DNA from: UBA981 sp942490995
GTDB lineage: Bacteria; Pseudomonadota; Gammaproteobacteria; Ga0077536
NCBI GenBank assembly: GCA_942490995.1
Contig: CALOBG010000131.1
Span: 13,061-77,060, forward strand
Direction of reading: 5' to 3'
Length of the DNA: 64,000 nt
This document shows, piece by piece, positions 8,395-17,425 of this stretch. A model generated the notes under the pieces. It saw only the letters and a program-made list of their open reading frames with translations. It was not told where the DNA came from and did not search any database. Made by a program: the position numbers and the translations under genes. Position 1 is the stretch's first letter. Each line of letters begins with the position of its first letter.

Positions 8395-9546
8395 GTGCGT
8401 ACACTCGTCATCGATGATGATCCACGTATCGGCGAGATGATCGCACAATGCGCATGCGCCGACGCGGACAGCGCCGGGCATGAGTTTGTGTACGCCGATT
8501 CTGATCAGGCTGCACTCGGTCTGCTGCATTCGGACACTGCCTTCGACCTGGCTCTGGTCAGCGTCGATGGCGGCCAGGTATCAGGATTGGGCATTTTTCA
8601 CCGGCTCGTCGAACGCTCGCTCCGGGTGCCGCGGGTCGCGCTTACTGATGGCCGGGACATTACCCGGATCAAGACCGCCATCGGCGAAGGCGCCGCCGAC
8701 ATCATGCTCAAGCCGCTGGCAAGCGACGATTTCAACGGCACGCTTACGCGGGTCATGCAGCGCGTCGAACGGCGCCGTCAGAATTGGCACGAGCGCGCGG
8801 CGTATATGGCGCTCAGGCGGGAAATCGATCTCGCCGCGGACATGCAGCGCCGGATTCTGCCGCAGCGCTTCCCTGAGCGTGCCGATCTTGATGTGAGCGC
8901 CATCATGCGGCCGGCGCGTGGCGTGGGCGGCGATTTCTACGATATTTTTGTTATCGACGATGATCACATCGGCGCGCTGATCGCCGATGTTTCCGGCAAA
9001 GGGATCCCGGCGGCTTTCTACATGGCCGTGGCGAGTACCACCATCCATTCGATCGGTATGAATGTCATGTCGCCGGGCGCGTGCCTGGCTGAAGTCAACG
9101 AATACCTGGTGGGTCGCGACATCCCCGGCATGTTCATGTCGGTGTTTTACGCCGTGATCAATACCTCGGACTGGACCGTGCGCTGCGCCAACGCCGGTCA
9201 TTCTCCACCATTGGTGCGGACTTCGGCCGATGACGACGCGCACGCGTTCGACTGCGGAGGGGGGCCCATCCTTGGCATTCTGGCCGGCCAGGTCTATGCG
9301 GAGAGTGAATTGTCGCTCGCGCCCGGTGATTCCCTGCTGCTCTACACCGATGGTGTGACCGAAGCTTATGACACTGCCCGGCGCCAGTTCGGCGGCGCCA
9401 GGCTCGCTGACATCCTCGGCGCCGCCAACGGTGCGGGGGCCGAGGCCGTGATCGCGGCGCTTGACGACGCCCTGGCCGCATTCGTCGCCGGCGCCGAGCA
9501 GCATGACGACATCACCGCCATGGCGGTGCGACGCAGTCTGACCTGA
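8395..9546 (+). CDS. PP2C-type (SpoIIE/RsbU) serine phosphatase with degenerate receiver domain
   Basis: From the GTG at 8395 the protein has 383 residues. Residues 1-122 form a CheY-like receiver with the acidic cluster IDDDP (6-10) and the conserved Lys106-Pro107. The phospho-acceptor position holds Ser56 (DLALVSVDGG) instead of Asp. After a coiled linker (about 123-158), a SpoIIE/RsbU phosphatase domain follows with VGGDFYDIF (177-185), ADVSGKGIPAAFYM and DDITAM, so the metal-binding aspartates are intact. Such enzymes usually dephosphorylate anti-anti-sigma factors; no STAS or RsbW-like partner is in the window. A weak GGTGA ribosome site precedes the start. Confidence 0.85.
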   Translation: MRTLVIDDDPRIGEMIAQCACADADSAGHEFVYADSDQAALGLLHSDTAFDLALVSVDGGQVSGLGIFHRLVERSLRVPRVALTDGRDITRIKTAIGEGAADIMLKPLASDDFNGTLTRVMQRVERRRQNWHERAAYMALRREIDLAADMQRRILPQRFPERADLDVSAIMRPARGVGGDFYDIFVIDDDHIGALIADVSGKGIPAAFYMAVASTTIHSIGMNVMSPGACLAEVNEYLVGRDIPGMFMSVFYAVINTSDWTVRCANAGHSPPLVRTSADDDAHAFDCGGGPILGILAGQVYAESELSLAPGDSLLLYTDGVTEAYDTARRQFGGARLADILGAANGAGAEAVIAALDDALAAFVAGAEQHDDITAMAVRRSLT

Positions 9547-9576
9547 CGGCTCCGTCCGCGACCCGCCGCGGCGCGG

Positions 9577-10380
9577 TCAGAATTTTTTCAGCGGATGGCC
9601 CTTGGCGACATACTCGCGCATCATTTCCAGGGCGCGATCGTCACCGCCGATTACGTTGGCAAATAAATCACCTTCTTCATCGACCCCGTCGGCGGTGGTT
9701 TTGCCCCAGCTCGAACGCAGGACCTGCTTGATCGCAGCCAATGCCGAGGCCGGCTTGTCGAGAAACTCCGCGGCCATGCCGTGCGCCGCGGCCAGTACAT
9801 CACCGTCGATGTAGTGATGGACGAGGCCTTGCACGGCCGCTTCCTGCGGATAAAACGTGCGCCCGCGCAAAACCCATTCAAGGGCCTTGCCGGTACCGAC
9901 CAGGCGCGCGAGGCGGGTTGTGCCGCCGGCGCCAGGCAGGATGCCGACCAGGATCTCCATCTGACCGATGGTGTAATCGCCGGGGCCGGCCAGGCGGATA
10001 TCGCAGGCCAGGGCCAGCTCGCAACCGCCGCCACCGCAGTACCCGTTGATCGCGGCGATGGTCGGTTTCCTGCAGTTGTCGATGTTTTCCCACAGCATCC
10101 TCAGCGGCGTGCGCGCGAAACGCGGATCGGGCAGCCCCTTGGCACGGCGCGCTTTCAGGGCCGCCGTCATTTCGATGATCTCCTCGACCGAAAAGTGACG
10201 GATGAAAACGTCTGGCAGACCGCCGGTGAAGACGATCACGCGGACCGTGTCGTCATTCTCCAGCGCGTCCATGATGGCGCTGGTCTGGGCGACCATATCG
10301 GAAGTCAGGAACCCTTTCGGCGGATTGGTAAACGTGACCGTGGCGATCCCATTGTTTACCTCAGACTCGACCGTACCCAT
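9577..10380 (-). CDS. Enoyl-CoA hydratase/isomerase (crotonase) family protein
   Basis: This 267-residue crotonase-fold protein has the oxyanion-hole segment NGYCGGGGCELALACDI (about 115-131) and the second active-site stretch IGQMEILVGILPGAGG. Both glutamates needed for hydratase chemistry are present. It probably hydrates an enoyl-CoA in fatty-acid or acid degradation. Residues 56-80 carry an insertion (FIRHFSVEEIIEMTAALKAR) not unusual in variant members, so isomerase or hydrolase activity is possible. It converges on the phosphatase gene and is divergent from the DUF169 gene. Confidence 0.85.
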   Translation of the reverse strand: MGTVESEVNNGIATVTFTNPPKGFLTSDMVAQTSAIMDALENDDTVRVIVFTGGLPDVFIRHFSVEEIIEMTAALKARRAKGLPDPRFARTPLRMLWENIDNCRKPTIAAINGYCGGGGCELALACDIRLAGPGDYTIGQMEILVGILPGAGGTTRLARLVGTGKALEWVLRGRTFYPQEAAVQGLVHHYIDGDVLAAAHGMAAEFLDKPASALAAIKQVLRSSWGKTTADGVDEEGDLFANVIGGDDRALEMMREYVAKGHPLKKF

Positions 10381-10476
10381 ACTCGTGCTCCACGATTACT
10401 ATGACGTGTGGAAGATAGCGCTTTTGGCGCGGCGAGATAAGGACCCTTGTTCTGACGGGCACAGCGGAGACCGGAC

Positions 10477-11277
10477 ATGACGGCAGCGAATTGCTGGGAC
10501 GACCAGAATGACTACGACTACCAGGCCCTGTGTGAGGGCCTGAACCGTTACCTCAAACTCAAGGCGATGCCGATCGGCATGAAGCGCTTTCGCAGCGTCG
10601 CCGAAATGGAGGCGGTGCCGCGCATACGTCGCCCTGATCCGAAGGAAAAATTCGCCACCGACCAGATCGTCGGCCAGTGCCGCTGGATAGGCTGGACGAT
10701 CGGGATCACCATGGACAACCTCATGGGCGCGCAGTGCGGCGCGGTGATCGGACTGCATCCGCGCGATCGCGAATGGTTGAGCGGCGATCGCATGCATGGC
10801 GTGTGGTTCGGCACCCTTGAAGACAGCGCGCGACACCAGGCGGAAATGAGCTGCGCCTCGTATGGCGACTACGAAGCGCTGGCGGTTTCACCATTGACTT
10901 CCGGACGCCTCGACAATCCTGACATCTGCCTGATCTACGCGACCCCTGGTCAGATGGTGACGTTGATCAACGGTCTGCAATACACCGGCTACAAAAAATA
11001 TACATTCACCGCGGTCGGCGAAAGCGCCTGCGCCGACTCCTGGGGTCGCGCGCTCGCCACCGGCGAACCGTCGCTGTCGATCCCCTGTTACGCGGAAAGA
11101 AAATTCGGTGGGGTACAGGACGACGAGTTGTTGATTGCGCTGCCGCCAAGTTACCTGCCCAAGCTGGTCGACGGCCTCAAGGCGCTCGATCGCAACGGGC
11201 TGCGCTATCCCATTCCCAATCATGGCATTCAAAAATCGCCGCTCGACAGCATTGCGAGCAGTTACGGTAAAGCCTGA
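10477..11277 (+). CDS. DUF169-family protein
   Basis: This 266-residue cytoplasmic protein matches the pattern of DUF169 (COG2043) proteins as I recall them: an N-terminal LNRYLKLKAMPIGMKRF segment, a central CGAVIGLHP stretch and a C-terminal ESACADSWGRALATGEPSLSIPCYAERKF region. Several conserved cysteines (about 65, 88, 184 and 202) could bind a metal or cofactor. The family has no established biochemical role that I can state. The next gene, 12 bp downstream, encodes a RidA-type deaminase, so the two form an operon. A GGAG lies about 10 bases before the ATG. Confidence 0.7.
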   Translation: MTAANCWDDQNDYDYQALCEGLNRYLKLKAMPIGMKRFRSVAEMEAVPRIRRPDPKEKFATDQIVGQCRWIGWTIGITMDNLMGAQCGAVIGLHPRDREWLSGDRMHGVWFGTLEDSARHQAEMSCASYGDYEALAVSPLTSGRLDNPDICLIYATPGQMVTLINGLQYTGYKKYTFTAVGESACADSWGRALATGEPSLSIPCYAERKFGGVQDDELLIALPPSYLPKLVDGLKALDRNGLRYPIPNHGIQKSPLDSIASSYGKA

Positions 11278-11289
11278 GGAGGTGCACCC

Positions 11290-11685
11290 ATGAGCGTACG
11301 CAAAGACATCATTCCGGCCGGGATGGAAGCGATTTTCGAACGGTTTCACTATGCGCCCGGCGTGTTGGTAGACGATACCCTTTACATCGCCGGCCAGGTC
11401 GGACGCAACGCCGATCTCGAGGTCGTGGCCGGTACCGAGGCCCAGTTCGTGCAGGCTTTCGAAAACGTGAAACGGGTCCTCGACGCGGCCGGCGCGAGTT
11501 TCGACGATGTCGTCGAGATGGTCACCTACCACGTCGACATGCGCGATCTGCAGCTGTTCATGAGCGTCAAGGATCGCTATTTCACCGGTCGATTTCCGGC
11601 CTGGACCGGGATCGGGGTCACCGCCCTGGCGATGCCCGGCCTGCTGGTCGAAATCAAGTGCCAGGCGCGGCTCGGCGCGAAGTAA
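11290..11685 (+). CDS. RidA/YjgF/YER057c-family protein
   Basis: This 131-residue protein has the RidA pattern: YAPGVLVDDTLYIAGQVGRN near the N-terminus, NVKRVLDAAGASFDDVVEMVTYHVDM in the middle, and PAWTGIGVTALAMPGLLVEIKCQA at the end. RidA proteins hydrolyse reactive enamine/imine intermediates. The catalytic Arg of true RidA, expected near residue 105, is not obvious: the position reads WTGIGV, so this may be an Rid subfamily with another substrate. A perfect GAGGAGGTG ribosome site lies just before the ATG. It follows the DUF169 gene by 12 bp. Confidence 0.85.
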   Translation: MSVRKDIIPAGMEAIFERFHYAPGVLVDDTLYIAGQVGRNADLEVVAGTEAQFVQAFENVKRVLDAAGASFDDVVEMVTYHVDMRDLQLFMSVKDRYFTGRFPAWTGIGVTALAMPGLLVEIKCQARLGAK

Positions 11686-11770
11686 GAACCCTGAAAACCA
11701 CGGCCGGCAAGGCTCAATCCCGGCCACCTTCGGTTATCATCGGGCGCAATCAGCGATCATTCGAGGCGGT

Positions 11771-13000
11771 ATGAACGCAGCCGAGACCAGCACCGACGTC
11801 AACCGCGATATCGCATTCGAGCAGTACGCTCTGTTTATCGATAACGTGCGTGCGTCCAACCTGCCGACCCTGCTGGTCGGCGTTCTGTTTGCGGCCTTCT
11901 ATTTCCATTTTTCCGGCCTGACCGTGGCGTGGGCATGGTGGGCAGCCCTGGCGGTGATCGTCGGCTGGCGCTGGCTGCTGTTACGCGGCGAACAACGTGC
12001 TTCTAACGCGCGACTCGGCATGGACCTGACCATGGCGGCGACCGGCCTGCTGTGGGGCGGGGCGCCGGTGCTGGTGGTCTGGCTGGTCGATGATGTCGCG
12101 GCCTTTACGGCGTTGTTGCTGTCGGCCGGGATCGCGATCGCGGCGTTCGGATCCTACGGCATGGACACCCGCGCCACGGTGCTGGTGACGGTGCCGATCG
12201 GCCTGTCGATCATCGCCGTCAGCATAGTGAGTGGCAATCCCGCGTACTACACGATCAGCGTGGCGCTGCCACTGCTTTATACCCACCAGTTTTTTGTCAT
12301 CACGCGCTCGCGTCGGGTGCTCGCCAATCAGATCCGACTGCGCGTGGAGAATAACCTGCTGGTTACCGAACTCAGCGCGCACGCGGAAAAAACCTCTGCC
12401 GAACTTGATCGGCGGATGGAGACCGAGCGTGTGCTGCGGGCGTCGCGCGACCGCGCGGAACGGATGTCGGCCACCGATGGCATGACCGCGATCGCCAATC
12501 GACGTTATTTCGACAAGCGCCTGAAATCGGAAATTTCACGCGCATTTCGCGATCGCACGAACCTCTCCCTGGTGATCTGCGACATCGATTTTTTCAAGCA
12601 GTTCAACGACCTCTACGGCCACCAGAAAGGTGACGAGTGTCTCAAGGCGTTCGCCCGCGTGCTTGAATCCTACTGCCGACGTGGCGGCGACCTGGCGGCG
12701 CGTATCGGTGGCGAGGAGTTTGCGCTGCTGCTGCCGAATACCGAACATGGGGCGGCGATGAAGCTGGCGGAACAGGCGCGTGCGGCGTTCGACGAACTGG
12801 CAGTGCCGCATGCCGGCTCGAAGGTGGCCGACAATGCAACCGCGAGTTTCGGTGTCGCTACCAGCATGCCGGACTCGCTCGAGGCCGGCGAGGAGCTGTT
12901 GGGCAATGCCGATCGCGCCCTGTATCAGGCCAAGGACAAGGGCCGCAATCGGGTTGTCAGTGAAAATGACCTGGCCGCCGATGCCGCGGCGGCGGGCTGA
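11771..13000 (+). CDS. Membrane-bound diguanylate cyclase (GGDEF)
   Basis: This 409-residue protein has six or seven predicted membrane helices in residues 30-190, a short coiled coil (about 195-235) and a C-terminal GGDEF domain. The active-site motif is GGEEF (313-317), which retains the residues needed for GTP condensation, preceded by DIDFFKQFNDLYGHQKGD. It should make c-di-GMP at the inner membrane in response to a signal read by the membrane part. No RxxD inhibitory site is obvious just before the motif. GAGGCGGT precedes the ATG. It reads in the same direction as fadE 40 bp downstream. Confidence 0.9.
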   Translation: MNAAETSTDVNRDIAFEQYALFIDNVRASNLPTLLVGVLFAAFYFHFSGLTVAWAWWAALAVIVGWRWLLLRGEQRASNARLGMDLTMAATGLLWGGAPVLVVWLVDDVAAFTALLLSAGIAIAAFGSYGMDTRATVLVTVPIGLSIIAVSIVSGNPAYYTISVALPLLYTHQFFVITRSRRVLANQIRLRVENNLLVTELSAHAEKTSAELDRRMETERVLRASRDRAERMSATDGMTAIANRRYFDKRLKSEISRAFRDRTNLSLVICDIDFFKQFNDLYGHQKGDECLKAFARVLESYCRRGGDLAARIGGEEFALLLPNTEHGAAMKLAEQARAAFDELAVPHAGSKVADNATASFGVATSMPDSLEAGEELLGNADRALYQAKDKGRNRVVSENDLAADAAAAG

Positions 13001-13040
13001 GCCCGAGGGCAGGCGACCCTAATATGACTGGAGAGTGTTG

Positions 13041-15506
13041 ATGAATTTTCTGTTCCTTGGTCTTGTCATCATTGCGGGTATCACGACCCTGGCCTGCCTC
13101 AGAGCCTCGCTTACGGTCGCCACCGCGGCGAGTGGGGTGGCGCTGCTGGTACTCACGCAGATTGCGCAGGGCGTCCTGTCGGGATTGCTGATGGTGGTGG
13201 CGTGGGCCTTGTGGGTCGGGCTGCTGGCCCTCAACAGTACGGTCCTGCGGCGTCGCTACGTGGCGCAACCGGTGCTGCAGTTTTTTCGTGAAGCGACCCC
13301 GAGCATGTCGCAGACCGAACGCGACGCATTGGATGCGGGTACCGTGTGGTGGGACGCGGAACTGTTTTCCGGCACGCCCGACTGGCGCAAGCTGCTGGCC
13401 TGGCCCGCGCCCGAACTCAGCGCCGCGGAACAGGCCTTCATCAATGGCCCGGCCGAAACCTTGTGCACCATGGCGGATGAGTGGTCGATCGCCCATGAGC
13501 ACGGCGATCTGCCGCCGGCAATGTGGCAATACATCAAGGACAAGGGTTTTCTCGGCATCATCATTCCCAAGGCCTACGGGGGACTTGAGTTTTCGGCGGC
13601 CGCGCATTCGGCGATCATGCTCAAGCTGGCATCGCGCTCGGGCACCACGGCGGTGAGCTGCATGGTGCCGAATTCCTTGGGGCCGGCCGAGCTGCTGCTG
13701 CGTTACGGTAGCGACGAGCAGAAAGATCGTTACCTGCCGCGCCTCGCCAGCGGCGAAGAAATTCCCTGTTTCGCCCTGACCAATCCCTACGCCGGATCGG
13801 ACGCGGCCAACATCCCGGATTTCGGTATCGTCTGCGAGGGTGAGTTCGAAGGCCGCAAGGTGCTCGGCATGCGGGTCACCTGGGAGAAGCGCTATATCAC
13901 CCTCGGCCCGATTGCGACCCTGCTCGGTCTCGCGTTCCACCTCTACGACCCGGACGGCCTGCTCGGTGAGCAAAAGGATGTTGGTATCACCCTGGCCTTG
14001 ATCCCGACCGACCACCCCGGCGTCGAGATCGGACGGCGGCATTACCCGGCCCGGCAGCCGTTCCAGAACGGCCCCAATTCCGGACGCGATGTGTTTATTC
14101 CCATGCAGTGGGTGATCGGCGGGCAGCAGCGCTGCGGCGATGGCTGGCGGATGCTGATGAACTGCCTGGCCGCCGGGCGTTCGATCTCATTACCGGCGTC
14201 GAGCACGGCGGCGCTGAAAGTCTGTGCGCACACCACCGGCGCCTACGCCCATCTGCGGCGCCAGTTCAACCTGCCGTTGCACCGCTTCGAAGGCGTACAG
14301 GAAGCGATGGCGCGGATCGCGGCGCATACCTATGTTATCGATGCTGCGCGCACCGTCACCGCCGCGGCGTTGGATCACGGCGAAGAACCGGCGGTGCTGT
14401 CGGCGGTGCTGAAATACCAGGCCACGGAACGCATGCGTGCCGCCATCAATGACGCGATGGACATCCACGGCGGTCGCGCAATTTGTGACGGACCCTCCAA
14501 CTACCTGTTTCATCCCTACATGGCGGCACCGGTGGCGATCACGGTCGAGGGTGCGAATATCCTCACCCGTTCGCTGATCATCTTCGGTCAGGGCGCGATC
14601 CGCTGCCACCCGTGGTTGCTGAAGGAAATGGCCGCCGCCGAGTGTGCCGATCCCGACCTCGCGGTGGCCGATTTCGACAGCGCCCTGATGGGACATTTCG
14701 GTCACGTCGTCAGCAATATCGCGCTGGCCGCGGTGCGCAATCTGACCGGCGGCATGCTCGGCAGCGATCCAACGGTTGGCGAAGCGAACTACTGGTACGC
14801 GCAGATGGAGCGCGCCAGTGCGTCGTTTGCGGTACTGGTCGACGTGGCGCTGCTCCAGCTCGGCGGCGGTCTCAAGCGCCGGGAAATGATTTCGGGCCGG
14901 TTCGCTGACATTTTGAGTGAGCTGTACCTGATGAGCTGTGCGCTCAAACACTTCGAGGATGGTGGCCGCCAGGCCAGCGAACTCGGGGTACTCGAATACG
15001 TCATGCGCGACGGCCTGTATACCGTGCAGCAACGCCTCGATGAGATCCTCGACAATCTGCCCAGACGCGGGCAGGCCTGGTGCGTGCGGCGGGTCCTGTT
15101 CCCGCTCGGACGCCGCTGGCAGCGCCCCGATGATCAGCTCACCAGTGAAGTCGCGACCGCGCTGGCGACCTCGGCGAGCTTGCGTCAACGACTCAGCGCC
15201 GGTATTTACCTGAACACCGCTGCGGATGACATCCTCGGTTGCCTGGAACATGCCGTTGCCCTGGGCGATGCCTGTGAAAGCCTGCTCAAACGGGTCCGAG
15301 TCGCGGTTGCGGCCGGTACCGTGCCGCCCTACGGCGACGACGCACCCGGCGCGGCAGTCGCGGCCGGGGTGCTGAGCCCCGCCGAGGGCCAGCAACTGCG
15401 CGAGTTCGAGCAGGCCCTGCGGCGCGCGATCGACGTCGACGATTTCGATGCCGAGGAACTCTACGCGACGGTCGTCAGTGATGCGCGGACGGCGGATGCC
15501 GCCTGA
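13041..15506 (+). CDS. fadE: Long-form acyl-CoA dehydrogenase FadE
   Basis: From the ATG at 13041, with GGAG 7 bases upstream, the protein has 821 residues, matching E. coli FadE (about 814). It opens with two hydrophobic segments (about 1-70) typical of FadE. The dehydrogenase core follows, with GFLGIIIPKAYGGLEFSAAA, CFALTNPYAGSDAA and DIHGGRAICDGP, and then a long C-terminal extension (about 560-821) seen only in this subgroup. It performs the first oxidation of fatty-acid beta-oxidation with FAD. A Nudix gene overlaps its 3' end by a few bases. The GTG six bases earlier is a less likely start. Confidence 0.92.
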   Translation: MNFLFLGLVIIAGITTLACLRASLTVATAASGVALLVLTQIAQGVLSGLLMVVAWALWVGLLALNSTVLRRRYVAQPVLQFFREATPSMSQTERDALDAGTVWWDAELFSGTPDWRKLLAWPAPELSAAEQAFINGPAETLCTMADEWSIAHEHGDLPPAMWQYIKDKGFLGIIIPKAYGGLEFSAAAHSAIMLKLASRSGTTAVSCMVPNSLGPAELLLRYGSDEQKDRYLPRLASGEEIPCFALTNPYAGSDAANIPDFGIVCEGEFEGRKVLGMRVTWEKRYITLGPIATLLGLAFHLYDPDGLLGEQKDVGITLALIPTDHPGVEIGRRHYPARQPFQNGPNSGRDVFIPMQWVIGGQQRCGDGWRMLMNCLAAGRSISLPASSTAALKVCAHTTGAYAHLRRQFNLPLHRFEGVQEAMARIAAHTYVIDAARTVTAAALDHGEEPAVLSAVLKYQATERMRAAINDAMDIHGGRAICDGPSNYLFHPYMAAPVAITVEGANILTRSLIIFGQGAIRCHPWLLKEMAAAECADPDLAVADFDSALMGHFGHVVSNIALAAVRNLTGGMLGSDPTVGEANYWYAQMERASASFAVLVDVALLQLGGGLKRREMISGRFADILSELYLMSCALKHFEDGGRQASELGVLEYVMRDGLYTVQQRLDEILDNLPRRGQAWCVRRVLFPLGRRWQRPDDQLTSEVATALATSASLRQRLSAGIYLNTAADDILGCLEHAVALGDACESLLKRVRVAVAAGTVPPYGDDAPGAAVAAGVLSPAEGQQLREFEQALRRAIDVDDFDAEELYATVVSDARTADAA

Positions 15507-16026
15507 CGCGCACGACAGCGCCAACGAAGTTCTGGCGGTCGTCGACGCCGCGGATCGCGTCATTGGTTGCGCGACCCGCGCTGAGATCCATGCCGCCGGG
15601 CTGCGTCATCGTGCGGTGCATATCCTGGTACTCAATCCGGCTGGCGAGATATACGTCCAGCGGCGCGCGGCGGACAAGGACTGCGACCCGGGTTTATGGG
15701 ATACCTCGGCGGCCGGCCATGTCGACTACGGCGAAAGCTATGACGCGGCGGCGCCGCGCGAGCTGGCCGAGGAACTCGGCCTGGTCGCCGATCTGCAGCC
15801 GTTGTGGGCCTTGCCGGCCACGCCTCAGACCGGTCATGAGTTTGTCCAGGTCTACGTCTGCACCAGCACTCGGCAGCCACGGCCGGATGCTGTCGAAATC
15901 GCCGAGGGTGGCTGGTTTACGCGCGAGCAACTCGACGCCTGGATTACCGACCGGCCGCGCGATTTCACGCTGGTGTTTCGTCACATCTATGCGCGCTACG
16001 CGGCGCGGCAGGCGACGCCGGCGTGA
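15496..16026 (+). CDS. Nudix hydrolase
   Basis: The protein has about 176 residues from the ATG at 15496; an in-frame ATG at 15481 is equally possible, and both overlap the end of fadE. The Nudix box is complete and fits the consensus exactly: GHVDYGESYDAAAPRELAEE followed by LGL. The N-terminal AVHILVLNPAGEIYVQRRA and the late WFTREQLDAWI segment resemble the YfcD/isopentenyl-diphosphate-isomerase-like branch. It hydrolyses a nucleoside diphosphate linked to another group; the substrate is unknown. Its stop overlaps the GTG start of the uvrY gene, so translation may be coupled. Confidence 0.85.
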   Translation: MPPDAHDSANEVLAVVDAADRVIGCATRAEIHAAGLRHRAVHILVLNPAGEIYVQRRAADKDCDPGLWDTSAAGHVDYGESYDAAAPRELAEELGLVADLQPLWALPATPQTGHEFVQVYVCTSTRQPRPDAVEIAEGGWFTREQLDAWITDRPRDFTLVFRHIYARYAARQATPA

Positions 16027-16676
16027 TCCGGATCCTGGTCGTCGACGATCAGCGCCTGGTGCGCCGCTGCATCTGCGCGAAACTCAATGCCAGCGAGGGA
16101 TTTGAAGTGGCGGCCGAAGCCGGCAGCGGTGAACAGGCGCGCGAGCTGGCGCGCAGCGAGCGTTTCGACGTCATTCTGATGGACCTCAATATGCCCGGGA
16201 TGGGCGGGCTCGAGGCCACCCGGCGGCTGCTGGCGCTGGATCCCGGCAATCGCGTGCTCGGCCTTTCAATGTACGTAAGCGGGCCTTTTCCGAAACAGTT
16301 CCTGCGTGCCGGCGGCGCTGGCTACGTCAGCAAGAATGCCGATACAGACGAGCTGTTGACCGCGATCCGCACGGTGCAGGCCGGCGACACCTACATCAGC
16401 GCCGATGTTGCCCAGAGCATTGCGCGCGATGACCTGCGCGGCGGTCGCCGCCACGGTGTCGACGCTCTGTCGCGGCGCGAGGTCCAGGTGTTGCAGCAGA
16501 TCGCCAACGGACTGTCGGCGCAGGAGATCGCCGCCTGTCTCAATCTCAGTGTCAAAACCGTCGCCCATCACCGCCGCCAGTTACTCAACAAACTCGACGC
16601 CGGTAACGATGTCCAACTCGCCCTGATCGCGCGCGACCACGGTCTCGCCGACGCCGATACCCTGGCTTCTACCTGA
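16023..16676 (+). CDS. uvrY: UvrY/GacA-type response regulator
   Basis: This 217-residue regulator has a receiver domain (1-120) with D8, D9, the phospho-acceptor Asp54 (LMDLNMPG) and Lys104. A LuxR-type helix-turn-helix follows (about 148-205: LSRREVQVLQQIANGLSAQEIAACLNLSVKTVAHH). Position just upstream of uvrC identifies it as the UvrY/GacA orthologue, which with a BarA/GacS kinase activates small RNAs that titrate CsrA. No kinase or csrB-like RNA is in the window. The GTG start overlaps the Nudix stop codon. A glycosylase gene separates it from uvrC here. Confidence 0.88.
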   Translation: MIRILVVDDQRLVRRCICAKLNASEGFEVAAEAGSGEQARELARSERFDVILMDLNMPGMGGLEATRRLLALDPGNRVLGLSMYVSGPFPKQFLRAGGAGYVSKNADTDELLTAIRTVQAGDTYISADVAQSIARDDLRGGRRHGVDALSRREVQVLQQIANGLSAQEIAACLNLSVKTVAHHRRQLLNKLDAGNDVQLALIARDHGLADADTLAST

Positions 16677-16750
16677 GCGGCGCAGAAACGCGGGACAGGC
16701 GTCAGCGGCCACCTCGGCGAGGGTCGAGTCCGCACCGCGGAGCCCGTATC

Positions 16751-17425
16751 ATGGCGCCGATGAAGCACGCCGCTCCCGCCGATGACACCTTCGATATCGA
16801 TTGCCGGCGGTGTCCGCGCCTGGTTGATTTTCTGGCCGCGGTGCGTACCTCACACCCCGACTATCATGCGCGCCCGGTGGCGCCGTTCGGTGATCCGGCG
16901 GCGCGCTTGCTGGTGGTCGGACTGGCGCCCGGCATGCACGGCGCCAACGCCAGCGGCCGCCCGTTCACCGGCGACCATGCCGGGATCCTGCTGTACCGCA
17001 CGCTGCATGCCTTCGATTTTGCCAGCCGACCCGAATCGCTGGATGCGCACGACGGGCTCGAACTCATCGATTGCCGTATCACCAACGCGGTCAAATGCCT
17101 GCCGCCGGCCAACAAGCCGCAGCCTGCCGAAGTGCGCAACTGCCGCGACTACCTGCGTGCGGATCTCGAGCGCGTGCCGCGCGACGGCGTGGTCGTCGCG
17201 CTCGGGCGGATCGCCCATGAAGCCGTGCTGCGCGCGTTTTCCATGCGCCTCGCCGACCACCCGTTTGCACATAACGTTGCGCATCGCCTCGTCGGCCGGC
17301 AACTGCACCTGGTCGACTCCTATCACTGCAGCCGCTACAACACCCAGACCGGACGTCTGACCAACGCCATGTTCGCCGATGTCTTCGCCCGCGCACGCGG
17401 CCTGCTCGACGCCACGCCGTCATGA
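16751..17425 (+). CDS. Uracil-DNA glycosylase, family-5-like (UDGb)
   Basis: This 224-residue protein begins with a Cys motif (CRRCPRLVDF). It then has the GLAPGMHGANASGRPFTGD motif (about 57-75), NAVKCLPPANKPQPAE and a central VVVALGRIAHEAV. These match iron-sulfur-containing uracil-DNA glycosylases, closest to the UDGb (family 5) type, which remove deaminated bases from DNA. The second catalytic region reads VDSYHCSRYNTQTGRL where related enzymes have an HPS-like motif; His197 and Cys198 are retained near it. It is inserted between uvrY and uvrC, and its stop overlaps the uvrC start (ATGA), so it is cotranslated with that repair gene. Confidence 0.82.
   Translation: MAPMKHAAPADDTFDIDCRRCPRLVDFLAAVRTSHPDYHARPVAPFGDPAARLLVVGLAPGMHGANASGRPFTGDHAGILLYRTLHAFDFASRPESLDAHDGLELIDCRITNAVKCLPPANKPQPAEVRNCRDYLRADLERVPRDGVVVALGRIAHEAVLRAFSMRLADHPFAHNVAHRLVGRQLHLVDSYHCSRYNTQTGRLTNAMFADVFARARGLLDATPS

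Noticed and set aside
14190..15563. A 457-residue open frame on the minus strand
   Set aside because: It lies antisense to fadE. High GC opens long false frames; the plus strand has full family motifs.
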